Under the pieces are notes generated by a model that ran no database searches, was not told the origin of the DNA, and was given only the letters and a program-made list of their open reading frames with translations. The translations under genes were made by a program, and so were the position numbers. Shown here piece by piece: positions 8,334-17,666 of a stretch of 64,000 nt of DNA. Source of the stretch: Gammaproteobacteria bacterium (lineage in GTDB: Bacteria; Pseudomonadota; Gammaproteobacteria; Arenicellales; Poriferihabitantaceae); NCBI GenBank assembly GCA_030432755.1, contig JAUILZ010000004.1, forward strand, positions 62,001-126,000, in the 5' to 3' direction. Position 1 is the stretch's first letter, and every line of letters starts with the position of its first letter.

Positions 8334-9662
8334 TCAGCCGAGCAGTTCCGCCAGCGTCTCCTCGATGATCGCGAGGCCGCGTTCGAGTTGCGCATCCGGC
8401 ACCGTCAGCGGCACCAGGATCCGGATCACGTTGCCGTAGGTGCCGCAGGACAGGAGCACGAGGCCCTTGTCACGGGCGGTGGCGACGATCTTCGCCGTCA
8501 GGTCGGCATCCGGCTGGTGCACGTCGCCATCCTTGAACAGTTCCATCGCCACCATGGCGCCGAGGCCGCGCACCTCGCCGATGGCGTCGTACCGATCGGC
8601 GAGAACCCGCAGACGACCGGTGATGGTCTCGCCGAGCTGGCGCGAGCGGGCGAGCAGGTTCTCTTCCTCGAAAACCTCCAGTACCGCCAGGGCCGCGGCA
8701 CAGGCGATGGGGCTGCCACCGTAGGTGCCGCCAAGGCCACCGGGGCCGATGGCGTCGATGACCTCCGCGCGACCGGTGATTCCGGACAGCGGGAATCCGC
8801 CAGCGATGGACTTGGCGAAGGTGGTGATATCCGCGGCGACGCCCATCTGCTCCATGGCGAAGAACGTGCCGGTGCGGCCGGCGCCGGTCTGCACCTCGTC
8901 GGCGATGAGCATGATCCCGTGCTCGTCACAGAGCGCGCGCAGGCGCTGCATGAATGACGGCGAGGCGACGTAAAAGCCGCCTTCGCCCTGCACCGGCTCC
9001 AGCAGGATCGCAGCGATATCAGAGGGTTCCGCATCGTTCTTGAAAATTCGCTCGATGGAGGCGATGGCATCGTCCTCGCTCACCCCGTGGAGTTCACAGG
9101 GGAACTGGGCGCGAAACACTTCGCCGGGCATCAGGCCCATGCCAGTGCGGTACGGCGCCACCTTGCCGGTCAGCGCCAGGGTGGCCATGGTGCGGCCGTG
9201 GTAGCCGGAGGTGAAGGCGATGACACCTGCGCGCTTCGTAAATGCGCGCGCCGCCTTGACCGCGTTTTCCACCGCCTCGGAGCCGGAGACGAAGAGCGCG
9301 CTCTTCTTCGCGAAGTCACCGGGCACCAGCGCATTCAGCTTTTCACAGACGGCGACGTAGCTCTCGTAGCCCAGCACCATGAAACAGGTATGGGAGAACT
9401 TCTCCATCTGCTCCAGTACGGCGGCCTTGACCGCGGGATGCAGGTGACCGGTGTTGAGCACCGCGATGCCACCGGCGAAGTCGATGAACTCGCGGCCTTC
9501 GACGTCGATGACGGTGGCGTTTTCCGCGCGCTCGACGTAGACGGGGTGGATCGCACCCACGCCACGGGCCACGGCGGCCTCGCGACGGGCGGTGAGGGAT
9601 GCATTGGTTTCCCCGGCGGCAGATTCGACGCGGGGTTTCAGGGATTCAACGTTGCTTGGCAT
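8334..9662 (-). CDS. gabT: 4-aminobutyrate (GABA) aminotransferase, class III PLP enzyme
   Basis: A 442-residue cytosolic enzyme transferring the amino group of GABA to 2-oxoglutarate, giving succinate semialdehyde. GabT-like features are RGVGAIHPVYVERAENATVI, EFIDFAGGIAVLNTGHLHP, the aromatic-cofactor motif TSGYHGRTMATLALTGK, LIADEVQTGAGRTGTFFAME and the PLP-lysine motif TFAKSIAGGFPLSG. The start MPSNVESLKP at 9662 is preferred; an upstream in-frame ATG at 9683 is possible. No gabD or gabP is adjacent. A 5-aminovalerate aminotransferase activity cannot be excluded. Confidence 0.9.
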   Translation of the reverse strand: MPSNVESLKPRVESAAGETNASLTARREAAVARGVGAIHPVYVERAENATVIDVEGREFIDFAGGIAVLNTGHLHPAVKAAVLEQMEKFSHTCFMVLGYESYVAVCEKLNALVPGDFAKKSALFVSGSEAVENAVKAARAFTKRAGVIAFTSGYHGRTMATLALTGKVAPYRTGMGLMPGEVFRAQFPCELHGVSEDDAIASIERIFKNDAEPSDIAAILLEPVQGEGGFYVASPSFMQRLRALCDEHGIMLIADEVQTGAGRTGTFFAMEQMGVAADITTFAKSIAGGFPLSGITGRAEVIDAIGPGGLGGTYGGSPIACAAALAVLEVFEEENLLARSRQLGETITGRLRVLADRYDAIGEVRGLGAMVAMELFKDGDVHQPDADLTAKIVATARDKGLVLLSCGTYGNVIRILVPLTVPDAQLERGLAIIEETLAELLG

Positions 9663-9830
9663 GGGACGCCTCGGGGAGAACATTCAGGGGTGGCGTGGCC
9701 TCGCGCCGGATTGCGGCGGGCCGTGCACTGGACGGCCAATGGTATTCCCCGGCAGAGGCTATTTCCACCATTTTTCCCGCGGATTTTTCGTTTTTCGTGT
9801 ATTCGCACGCCACCGCTTTCGATGGGGATA

Positions 9831-11039
9831 TCAGGGTATGGAATAGCCGGTCAGCTCGAGATACCCCCAGCCCCCTACCGGGTCCGAACCCCACTGCCCC
9901 GCGACGTCGACGAGACCTTCGTAGTAACGAAAGGCGAGCGCCATCTCCTGCTCCGGAATGACCGCTCCGAGCTCGAGCGACCACGGGCCTTCCGGCGCCA
10001 CTCCCGAGATTTCCCAGGCCATGGGGTAGCGAATCCCGGTCTCGCCACTCGTCCAGTAATCCACCGGTTCGAGGATGATGCCCGCCGAATCAGCGCCGAG
10101 CTGCCGGCCCTCCGGATCCAGCAGCGACGCGGAGAGAAAGTCCGGAGAGCCGTCCTCCCGCACACGGAAAATCATCAACTTGTAGCCGTTATCCAGATTC
10201 AGTGAGAACCAGTCCCAGCCGCTCTGTCCGGGACTCAGCACCGCGCTGGACCATTCGCGGTCCATCCAGGTTTCGCCCTCTACCGCGTGCAACTCGCCGT
10301 CCAGTCGGAGGCTGCCGCGAGTCGCCATGCCCGGCATGGAATAGTAGTAACTGGCGACGCGGCCGTCGGCGCTCTTCACGCTGTAGCCTGCCTCGCCCTG
10401 CAGCACCGGTGGGTGGCTGGCGTCGAGTTCGAGCGCCAGCTCCATGCCCTCGCCCGACGCGGCGAGGGTCGCCCGGAAACAGCCCGCGCAGCCGGGCACC
10501 TCCGGTAATGCGCGCACGGACCAGCCATTGACCCAGACGTCGAATGGCTCGCCGGTGGCGCCCGCCAGCTCCAGGGTGCCGCGGGCGAAATCCTCGTCGC
10601 GGAGGAAGCGACCACCGGAGACGTCGGTAATGGCGAGATGGGCCATCCAGGACTGGTCCGCCGCCCACGCCGAGCGTGGCGCCTCCGGCATGGACCCGGC
10701 GGCGAAGCGGAAGAAGGTCAACTGGTAGCCGAATCGGCGTCCATTGGCAGCGTGCAACTGGCCGGTGAAATACCACCATTCCTGGCGAAACTCCGGATGC
10801 GCGCCGTGGTCGCGGGGGAACCTTATCGGCTGGCCCGGCCGGACCTCCGCAAAGCCTTTTTCCGGCGGTTCGGCCAGGAAGGCGACGAGATCGCCGAAGG
10901 CGGGAGACTCACTGGATTCGGCGTCGACATCCCCGGTGCCGCCTGGACGCATTATCCACGATGCGGCCAGCATCACGAGTAGTGCCGCGCCGGCCGCGAG
11001 CAACGCGCCGCGCAACGGGAAACCGCCACGCCTATTCAT
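9831..11039 (-). CDS. Lipocalin-like AttH/CrtC-family protein of an ABC exporter operon
   Basis: A 402-residue protein with an N-terminal membrane anchor or signal (RGALLAAGAALLVMLAASW). An AttH/hydroxyneurosporene-synthase-type double-lipocalin fold follows: FPRDHGAHPEFRQEWWYFTG, YQLTFFRF, GETWMDREWSS and WDWFSLNLDNGYKLMIF. The ATG at 11039 overlaps the stop of the permease by 8 bp, so it is the last gene of the exporter operon. AttH is the matching component of the AttEFGH system of Agrobacterium. The role is probably to receive or process an exported lipophilic substrate at the periplasmic face (inference). The annotation 'carotenoid hydratase' would be an over-call here. Confidence 0.8.
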   Translation of the reverse strand: MNRRGGFPLRGALLAAGAALLVMLAASWIMRPGGTGDVDAESSESPAFGDLVAFLAEPPEKGFAEVRPGQPIRFPRDHGAHPEFRQEWWYFTGQLHAANGRRFGYQLTFFRFAAGSMPEAPRSAWAADQSWMAHLAITDVSGGRFLRDEDFARGTLELAGATGEPFDVWVNGWSVRALPEVPGCAGCFRATLAASGEGMELALELDASHPPVLQGEAGYSVKSADGRVASYYYSMPGMATRGSLRLDGELHAVEGETWMDREWSSAVLSPGQSGWDWFSLNLDNGYKLMIFRVREDGSPDFLSASLLDPEGRQLGADSAGIILEPVDYWTSGETGIRYPMAWEISGVAPEGPWSLELGAVIPEQEMALAFRYYEGLVDVAGQWGSDPVGGWGYLELTGYSIP

Positions 11040-13521
11040 CGCGAAGCCCCTCGAGCGCTTCCGCCGGACGCATGCGCCACGCCGGGTAGAGGGCGGCCAC
11101 CAGCGCGGCAAACAACGCCAGCAGCACCGATTGCGCCGCCAGTTCCCAGTCCACCAGGATGTCCATGGTCCAGCCGAACGAGCGCACGTTGATCACCCGG
11201 ATCAGGGCCAGCGACAAAAGCATTCCCAGCGGCACCGCCACCAGTCCCGCCACCAGCCCGGCGATACCGGCCTCCGCCAGCAGCAACCCGCCGACCTGGG
11301 CGCGGCTGAAACCGATGGCGGTCAGCATGCTGAACTCGCGCCGGCGCGCGAGCAACAGCGCCATGAGCGCGGAGACGATACCGGTCACCGCGACGATCAC
11401 CGCGAGCCAGCGCAGCACCGCGGTGATGCGGAAGGTCTGGTCGAATACCGCGAGGGAGGCTTCGCGCAGCTCCCGGTTGGCGCGGAGGAACAGCGCGTCC
11501 GGGGCCCCTGGCGAAGCGCGCGCCTTCGCCATCACGTCTCCGGTATCGACACCCGCGTCGAGGTAAAGGGCCGCGGACTTCCTGCGGTGGTCGTCGTAGT
11601 GGCGCCGCCACGTGCGCCAGTCCATGGTGACGAGACCGCGATCGCTGGAATAGTCCCGGTAGATCGCGGCGACCGTGAACGGTCTGGGGCCGCGGTCGGT
11701 GGGCAGCGTGATGCTGTCACCGGGCTCCAGTCGCAGGCGACGCGCCAGTGGCTCGGTGACGAGCAGTTCCCCGTCCTCGTGGAATCGCGCCCGGAGATTC
11801 CCTTCCAGCTGGCGAATGACGCGGAAGCCGGCGAAGCCCTCGGCGGGGGTATCCAGCGCGAATACGGTCAACGGCCCGCTGGTGGTGGCAATGGTACTGC
11901 GCCGGCCGGCGGCGACCTGCGCGACGCCGGGAATCGCCGCGAGGGCTGCGATGTAGTTTTCCGACAACGCGGAATCTCCCGCGTCCTCGGCGGCGAGATA
12001 GATATCCGCCCTGAGATAGTGCTCGAGCCAGTCACCGACGGAGTGGCGGAAGCTGCGGATCATGAGTTCCACGCCGAGGGTGGCGGATACCGCCACCGCC
12101 AGCGCCACCACCGCGACGCCGGTGCGGTCGAGATGGCGGGACGCGTTGCCGAGCGCCATCTTCGGCACCAGTCCCGCGCCGCCGTGTCGCGCACTCCAGT
12201 TACCGGCCTGGCGCAGCAGCCACGGACCCAGCAGGGACAATGCACAAATGAGCAGGAACAGTCCGGCGAACGGCAGCACGAGGGAATCTCCGGGCCAGAT
12301 CAACAGCAGGGTGGCGGGCAGGCAGAGAACGACCGAGACAGGGAGCAACTTCCCCGCGTGTTGTCCCATGCCCAGTGATTCGCCGGAACCGCGTATCAGG
12401 GACACGGCGCTCTCCCGGCTCGCCTGCAACACCGGGACCAACCCGGACAGTATCGTCGCCAGTACGCCCACGAGCAGCGCGCGCACCATGGTCGGGCCGC
12501 CCAGCCGGGGCGGCGGTTCGGCCAGTGCGTGGTAGAGCGCGTCGATGGTGCCGCCCACGAGGGCGGTGAGGTACTGCGCCAGGAACACGCCGAGGGCGAT
12601 TCCGAGCATGGTACCCAGCAATCCGGTAACGACGAGTTCCCACAACAGCAGCATTGCAACCCCGGTCGGCGTGACCCCGAGCGCGCCCAGTAGGCCGAGC
12701 AGTGGCCTGCGACGCGCCACCTGGAAACTCACCGCGCTGTACACAAGGAACATCGCCACTACCAGCGCCAGCAGGCTGAGGGCGGTGAGGTTGATGCGGA
12801 AGGCGCGGCTCATGTCCTCGCGCGCGCCGTCATAGACGCCGAGATGGATCAGCCGCACCTCGGGCGGCAACATCTCTTGCAGTCGCTGCGCTTCGTCGGG
12901 GGAAAGCCTGAGATCGATATGGCTGATCCGGCCCTGCATGGCGAGAAAATCCTGCGCCCAGGAAATATCGGTGACCAGCAGCTTTCCCGGGTCTCCACCC
13001 GGGACGACGAGTTCGCCGGCGATATTGAATGACTGGCGGCGTCCGGCGGATTCCAGGGTCAGTTCATCGCCCGATTCCCGCTCCAGTCCTGCAGCGACGA
13101 ATAGCGGCCAGGCCTGGTTCGCGGCATTCGTGGAAGATTCTTCCCCGGCGCCGTTTCCGAAGCGATACCCGCGCAGGCGAAAGTCGCTGAGCGGATCCAC
13201 CCCTATCAGGGTCCATTGACCCGGCTCCCCGGCCATTGCCACCTCGGCGCTGATCACCGGCGCCGCGAGACGGATGCCCGCGTCGACACGCACGCTGCGA
13301 TAGAGTGATTCCGGGATGCCCGCCGTGGTACCGGTCAGCCGGTGGGTGGCCTGTCCCGCGGTGATGTCCCCGGCGCGGCGGAATTCCGCCAGCGCCGACT
13401 CGTTGGCGATGTCCACGCCAACCACCACGGTCACGCCCGCGGTGATGCTGAGTATCGTCAGCAGCAGTTGCCAGGGCTTGCGCAGCAGGTCCCTGGCGAG
13501 GGCGAGGGCTACCAGTCCCAC
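11032..13521 (-). CDS. Large FtsX/MacB-type ABC transporter permease
   Basis: An 829-residue inner-membrane protein with duplicated FtsX permease modules. TM1 begins LRKPWQLLLTILSITAGVTV, with a large periplasmic domain at residues 40-240 and three TMs at about 250-370. A second set begins near 480 (RTGVAVVALAVAVSATLG) and ends with TMs around 700-815. The closing motif AALYPAWRMRPAEALEGLR is typical of LolC/MacB/SalY relatives. The layout matches the large permeases of the AttFG/YbbP type, which work with a LolD-like ATPase to export or extract lipophilic molecules. It overlaps the ATPase gene by 13 bp and the lipocalin gene by 8 bp, so the operon is tightly coupled. Confidence 0.88.
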   Translation of the reverse strand: MGLVALALARDLLRKPWQLLLTILSITAGVTVVVGVDIANESALAEFRRAGDITAGQATHRLTGTTAGIPESLYRSVRVDAGIRLAAPVISAEVAMAGEPGQWTLIGVDPLSDFRLRGYRFGNGAGEESSTNAANQAWPLFVAAGLERESGDELTLESAGRRQSFNIAGELVVPGGDPGKLLVTDISWAQDFLAMQGRISHIDLRLSPDEAQRLQEMLPPEVRLIHLGVYDGAREDMSRAFRINLTALSLLALVVAMFLVYSAVSFQVARRRPLLGLLGALGVTPTGVAMLLLWELVVTGLLGTMLGIALGVFLAQYLTALVGGTIDALYHALAEPPPRLGGPTMVRALLVGVLATILSGLVPVLQASRESAVSLIRGSGESLGMGQHAGKLLPVSVVLCLPATLLLIWPGDSLVLPFAGLFLLICALSLLGPWLLRQAGNWSARHGGAGLVPKMALGNASRHLDRTGVAVVALAVAVSATLGVELMIRSFRHSVGDWLEHYLRADIYLAAEDAGDSALSENYIAALAAIPGVAQVAAGRRSTIATTSGPLTVFALDTPAEGFAGFRVIRQLEGNLRARFHEDGELLVTEPLARRLRLEPGDSITLPTDRGPRPFTVAAIYRDYSSDRGLVTMDWRTWRRHYDDHRRKSAALYLDAGVDTGDVMAKARASPGAPDALFLRANRELREASLAVFDQTFRITAVLRWLAVIVAVTGIVSALMALLLARRREFSMLTAIGFSRAQVGGLLLAEAGIAGLVAGLVAVPLGMLLSLALIRVINVRSFGWTMDILVDWELAAQSVLLALFAALVAALYPAWRMRPAEALEGLRDE

Positions 13522-14228
13522 GGGGTGAGTCGTCCGGAATCGAGCCGAAGCCTGCGGTCCGCTGCCCCGGCGGCATGGCGGCTGTGGGTCACCATCAGTA
13601 CGCAGGTGCCGCGACCGGCCAGCGTCCGCAACAGGTCGATGACGCCGTCTCCCCGTTCACGGTCCAGGTTTCCCGTGGGTTCGTCCGCCAGGATCAACGC
13701 AGGCTCGTGAATCGCGGCCCTGAGCACCGCCACCCGCTGCTGCTCGCCGCCGGACAGGGTCGCGGGATAGTCCCGGCGGTGATCCGCGAGGCCGAAGGTA
13801 TCCAGCAGGCCGTCGATTCGATCTGCATCCACCGGCAGCCCGTTCAGCGCCAGCGGCAGGCGGAGATTCTCCGCCACGGTGAGCGTGGGCACGAGGTTGA
13901 AGAACTGGAACACCATGCCGACCTGACGCCGCCGGAAGAGCGTCCGCCGCGCGGCGGTCAGAGAACCGATGTCACTGCCGCCCACCACGATGGTGCCCGC
14001 ATCCGGGACGTCGAGACCGGCGGCAAGGTGCAGCAGCGTGGATTTGCCCGAACCACTCGGACCGCCAATGGCGATAAACTCCCCCGCCGCTGCTTCCAGG
14101 TCGACGCCGCGCAGCACATCGCGCTGCGTTTCCCCTTCCCGGTAGGCGCGGCTGACTCCGCGCAGCGCCAAGGCCGCCGTATCAGTTGGCTGGCCTCCAC
14201 CCGTCGATACGGCTTCCCCCGCTGTCAT
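13509..14228 (-). CDS. ABC transporter ATP-binding protein (LolD/MacB-like)
   Basis: A 239-residue cytosolic ATPase. Walker A is [12 protein letters not shown], the signature is [15 protein letters not shown], and Walker B is [35 protein letters not shown] is the Q-loop region seen in LolD and MacB. It powers the adjacent FtsX-type permease. Its start overlaps the stop of the small upstream gene (ATGA), indicating translational coupling. Confidence 0.92.
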   Translation of the reverse strand: MTAGEAVSTGGGQPTDTAALALRGVSRAYREGETQRDVLRGVDLEAAAGEFIAIGGPSGSGKSTLLHLAAGLDVPDAGTIVVGGSDIGSLTAARRTLFRRRQVGMVFQFFNLVPTLTVAENLRLPLALNGLPVDADRIDGLLDTFGLADHRRDYPATLSGGEQQRVAVLRAAIHEPALILADEPTGNLDRERGDGVIDLLRTLAGRGTCVLMVTHSRHAAGAADRRLRLDSGRLTPWDW

Positions 14229-14392
14229 TCTGAAGCAGGAACTCCCGCCAGCGGTTCCCAGAGCTGCGTCTCATCGACGATGCTTGCACTGCCTTGCGGC
14301 GCCCGGGCGCTCCCGCCGAACAGCTGAAGCGCAAGGCATACGCCTATCGAGCCCAGCCATGATCCCGGGCGGATCGGTGTCGAGTTATTCAT
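14225..14392 (-). CDS. Small secreted protein leading the ABC exporter operon
   Basis: A 55-residue product from ATG at 14392: MNNSTPIRPGSWLGSIGVCL, then a short hydrophobic core ending GGSARA and a 25-residue mature part rich in small and acidic residues. This resembles a signal peptide with a tiny mature peptide. The stop overlaps the ATPase start by four bases. An in-frame ATG at 14434 would add 14 residues. I do not recognise the family. It could be an exported peptide or simply a leader that couples translation of the ATPase. Confidence 0.5.
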   Translation of the reverse strand: MNNSTPIRPGSWLGSIGVCLALQLFGGSARAPQGSASIVDETQLWEPLAGVPASE

Positions 14393-14574
14393 GCGGACAG
14401 TCCATGCAACTTCACGCGATATCATAACCGCCACGTTGCATGCGGCAGAGACATCACGAAGTCACGCGGAGGAAAAGCGCCCGTGCGCGGGCAGCCCTGA
14501 TCCGACGATGCCGAAGTTGGAGACCAGCCATTGAATCCTGCTGGAAAACCCGCTGTTTCCCGATGCTTGAAATG

Positions 14575-14672
14575 AATTCCAGCCTACGCTGGAATTTCGA
14601 ACAAGCAGGCTCTCAGGAATATTCCGATAAGCCAGCGAAGGATTGCCCCAGCGGAGGCTGGGGCTGGGGTCC
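14575..14672. repeat. Two REP-like palindromes downstream of the DAHP synthase gene
   Basis: AATTCCAGCCTACGCTGGAA plus TT (14575-14596) and CCCCAGCGGAGGCTGGGG near 14647-14664 are imperfect palindromes sharing the CCAGC...GCTGG core. They lie in the 255-bp gap between the exporter operon and the DAHP synthase gene, where I see no gene. The same palindrome type recurs at 22.8, 31.8 and 50 kb. Confidence 0.7.
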
Positions 14673-14689
14673 ATTTACCCGCGCTACTG

Positions 14690-16069
14690 CTAGCCGTTGG
14701 CAGCGAGCGGCGCCGCCACCACCGCGCGGTCGTTCTTCAGCAGTTCCGCCACGAGGAAGGCCAGTTCCACCGCCTGCTCGGCGTTCAACCGGGGATCACA
14801 ATGGGTGTGATAACGGTCCGACAGGTCATCGGCGGAAATGTCCCGCGCGCCACCGGTGCACTCGGTAACGTTCTTGCCCGTCATCTCCACGTGGATGCCG
14901 CCGGGGTGGCTGCCTTCGGCCTTGTGCACGGCGAAGAAACTCTCGACCTCCGTCAGCACGCGCTGGAACGGGCGCGTCTTGTAGCCGTTGGCGGTGATGG
15001 TGTTGCCATGCATCGGGTCGCAGGACCAGACCACCTTGCGCCCTTCCCGCTCGACCGCGCGAATCAGCCTGGGCAGGTACTGCTCCACCTTGTCGTGGCC
15101 GAAACGCGCGATCAGGGTCAGTCGCCCGGGCGTGTTGTCGGGGTTCAGGATATCGATCAGACGCAGCAGTTCATCCGGGTCCAGCGAGGGACCACACTTG
15201 AGGCCGAGAGGATTGCGCACGCCACGGCAGAATTCCACGTGCGCGTGATCGGGCTGGCGGGTGCGGTCGCCGATCCAGATCATGTGACCCGACGTGGCAT
15301 ACCAGTCGCCGCTGGTGGAATCCGTGCGCGTCATCGCCTGCTCGTAGCCGAGCAGAAGCGCCTCGTGGCTGGTGTAGAAACTGGTCTCGCGGATCTGCGG
15401 GTTGTTGATGGAGTTGATACCGATGGCGGTCATGAACGACATCGCCTCGCTGATCCGGTCCGCCAGTTCCTGGTAGCGTTCCGCCTGGGGGCTGCCGGCG
15501 ACGAAGCCGAGCATCCACTCGTGCACGTTCTCGAGGTTGGAATAACCCCCCTGGGCAAACGCGCGCAGAAGGTTGAGGGTGGCCGCCGACTGGCGGTAGG
15601 CCATCTTCAGGCGCTCCGGATCCGGGATACGTGAAGCGGCGTCGAACTCGATGCCGTTGATGATATCGCCGCGGTAGGACGGCAGGCTGACACCGTCGCG
15701 GGTCTCGAAATCCGAAGAGCGCGGCTTGGCAAACTGCCCGGCAATGCGGCCCACCTTCACCACCGGTCGCGACGCGCCGAAGGTGAGAACGATAGACATC
15801 TGCAGGAACACGCGGAAGAAGTCGCGAATGTTGTCCGCGCCGTGCTCTGCGAAACTCTCCGCGCAGTCCCCGCCCTGCAGCAGGAACGCGCGGCCTTCAC
15901 AAACCTCCCCGAGGGACTGTTTCAGCGCGCGCGCCTCGCCGGCGAATACCAGCGGTGGCCAGGTGGCGATGCGTGCCTCGGCCTCTGCGAGTGCCGCGGG
16001 ATCCGGATAGCTTGGTACCTGGCAGATGGGCTTGTTACGCCAGGTTGCGGGCTGCCATTGCTCGCTCAT
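14690..16069 (-). CDS. Class II (plant/AroAII-type) 3-deoxy-7-phosphoheptulonate synthase
   Basis: A 459-residue cytosolic enzyme condensing phosphoenolpyruvate and erythrose 4-phosphate, the first step of the shikimate pathway. Class II marks are [59 protein letters not shown], the metal and substrate segment [11 protein letters not shown], and [19 protein letters not shown]. The length is normal for the class (about 450-460). The start [14 protein letters not shown] is the only one consistent with homologues. A 261-bp inverted-repeat element sits 40 bp upstream, inside its promoter region. Confidence 0.93.
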   Translation of the reverse strand: MSEQWQPATWRNKPICQVPSYPDPAALAEAEARIATWPPLVFAGEARALKQSLGEVCEGRAFLLQGGDCAESFAEHGADNIRDFFRVFLQMSIVLTFGASRPVVKVGRIAGQFAKPRSSDFETRDGVSLPSYRGDIINGIEFDAASRIPDPERLKMAYRQSAATLNLLRAFAQGGYSNLENVHEWMLGFVAGSPQAERYQELADRISEAMSFMTAIGINSINNPQIRETSFYTSHEALLLGYEQAMTRTDSTSGDWYATSGHMIWIGDRTRQPDHAHVEFCRGVRNPLGLKCGPSLDPDELLRLIDILNPDNTPGRLTLIARFGHDKVEQYLPRLIRAVEREGRKVVWSCDPMHGNTITANGYKTRPFQRVLTEVESFFAVHKAEGSHPGGIHVEMTGKNVTECTGGARDISADDLSDRYHTHCDPRLNAEQAVELAFLVAELLKNDRAVVAAPLAANG

Positions 16070-16109
16070 GGGACTGCAAGTATAAAGTGTCTGAAGGAAC
16101 CTTGTATTT

Positions 16110-16370
16110 TAGCCCGAAAATTTCACCAGCCGAAATCGGATCCGGTAGCAGCCTGATGAAAGATCTCGACAAATCATGCCGAACTACGCCACAGATCCGG
16201 TTACAGTATGGATTGGACTCGATTTCTATCCCGGCCCTGACTGGTCCAGGAACGCCTGGACTTGCGCTTCACTCACCCCATAGCTACGGCTATGCGGTTC
16301 GCTCCAGCGCGGCGCCCAGCCGCCCCTGTCCTGCATCAGCATCCGGGATGCTGGTGAAATTTTCGGGCTA
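16110..16370. mobile_element. MITE-like element with perfect 21-bp terminal inverted repeats
   Basis: TAGCCCGAAAATTTCACCAG plus C at 16110-16130 is repeated in perfect inverse at 16350-16370. The 261-bp unit has no convincing open frame, so it looks like a non-autonomous, transposase-less insertion element. No clear target-site duplication is visible. It fills most of the 324-bp divergent gap between the DAHP synthase gene and the oxidoreductase gene, so it probably lies within one or both promoters. The parent insertion sequence is not in this window. Confidence 0.75.
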
Positions 16371-16393
16371 GCGCGATTTCAACATTCAAACCC

Positions 16394-17626
16394 ATGTCCC
16401 GTATCCTGGTTCTCGGCGCCGGCATCGTCGGCATCTGCTGCGCACTGTCGCTTCGACGCCGCGGCCACGACGTCACGTTGATCGACCGCTCTCCGCCGGC
16501 CTCCGAGACCAGCCACGGAAATGCTGGCGTCATCGCCCAGTGTGGCATCCATCCGCTGGCCGACCCTGCCCTGCTGTCTTCCGCACCGCGGCTACTGCTC
16601 AATCGCGATACACGTTTTCATCTCGAGTACGCGGAACTGCCGTGGCTCGCCGGCTGGCTGGGGCGATTCGCCGCCAACATGAACCGGCGCGCCTTCGTGC
16701 GGCACACAGATATCCTGGCGAGCATCGCAGTGGATGCAGTCGATCGCCATCGTGCATTGATGAACGAGACGGGAACTTCGAGCCTGCTCAACGACACCGG
16801 CTGGCTGCATCTCCTGCCTCCCGGAACATCACCAGCAGCGGCGCAGTCCATGGTCGACGACCTGCTCCCCCGCGGCATCCCCTGCAAACCGGTGTCGGCG
16901 GCGCGCATTCGCGAACTCGAACCCGACCTCAAGGCGGTGCCGGACATCGGGCTGTGGATGACCGGCACGCCGTCGGTGAGCGACCCCGCGGCGCTCGCGC
17001 GCGGATATCATGACTACTTCCTCGGTCTCGGCGGGAGATTCCAGGGAGCCTCCGCGCGCGCCATCTCACCGGTCGACAACGGCTGGCGTGTAGACACCGA
17101 TTCCGAATCCCTCGATGCGGACCAGGTGGTGATGGCGCTGGGCGCCTGGTCAAATACGCTTCTCGCGCCGCTGGGAATCAGGCTGCCCTTCGTCCAGGAA
17201 CGCGGTTACCACATGATGTTCGCGCCCGCGCCGGGCAAGCGCCTGCATCGCTCGATGCTCGAATCCCGCGCCGGGTTCGTGCTGACGCCAATGTCAGCGG
17301 GCATCCGCTGCACCACCGGATGCAACCTGAGCGCGCGCGAACGAGAACCCAACCCGGTGCAGTTGCGCAGGTTGATGCCTGTCATCCGCGATACCTTCCC
17401 CCTGGGCGAGGAATTGCTCGAGACCCCCTGGATGGGACGGCGCACGAGCACGCCGGATTCACTGCCATTGATCGGATCACCTGAAGGCCATCGTGGCCTG
17501 GTGATCGCCACCGGCCATGGCCACCTCGGTCTCACTCTCGGTCCCGTTACCGGCGAACTCGTCGCGGACGAGATCGATGGCAAGCCGAATCCGCTTGCGC
17601 GGCCCTTTTCACCCGCGCGGCGCTGA
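16394..17626 (+). CDS. FAD-dependent D-amino-acid dehydrogenase-like oxidoreductase (DadA family)
   Basis: A 410-residue DAO-superfamily flavoprotein. The dinucleotide-binding motif ILVLGAGIVGICCALSLRRR is at residues 4-23, followed by GHDVTLIDRSPPASETSHGNAG as in DadA. The C-terminal FAD segment GLVIATGHGHLGLTLGPVTG is present. It should deaminate D-amino acids, or a related imino or hydroxy substrate, passing electrons to the respiratory chain. The substrate cannot be told from sequence. It precedes agmatinase by 40 bp on the same strand, which suggests a catabolic pair. Confidence 0.8.
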   Translation: MSRILVLGAGIVGICCALSLRRRGHDVTLIDRSPPASETSHGNAGVIAQCGIHPLADPALLSSAPRLLLNRDTRFHLEYAELPWLAGWLGRFAANMNRRAFVRHTDILASIAVDAVDRHRALMNETGTSSLLNDTGWLHLLPPGTSPAAAQSMVDDLLPRGIPCKPVSAARIRELEPDLKAVPDIGLWMTGTPSVSDPAALARGYHDYFLGLGGRFQGASARAISPVDNGWRVDTDSESLDADQVVMALGAWSNTLLAPLGIRLPFVQERGYHMMFAPAPGKRLHRSMLESRAGFVLTPMSAGIRCTTGCNLSAREREPNPVQLRRLMPVIRDTFPLGEELLETPWMGRRTSTPDSLPLIGSPEGHRGLVIATGHGHLGLTLGPVTGELVADEIDGKPNPLARPFSPARR

Positions 17627-17666
17627 CGCAGAATCGGAACTTCGTACTGACCTCACCGAAGCGGAC

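Noticed and set aside
16394..16602. Possible transposase remnant within or next to the 261-bp inverted-repeat element
   Set aside because: No frame inside the element shows transposase motifs, and the following gene is a complete flavoprotein.
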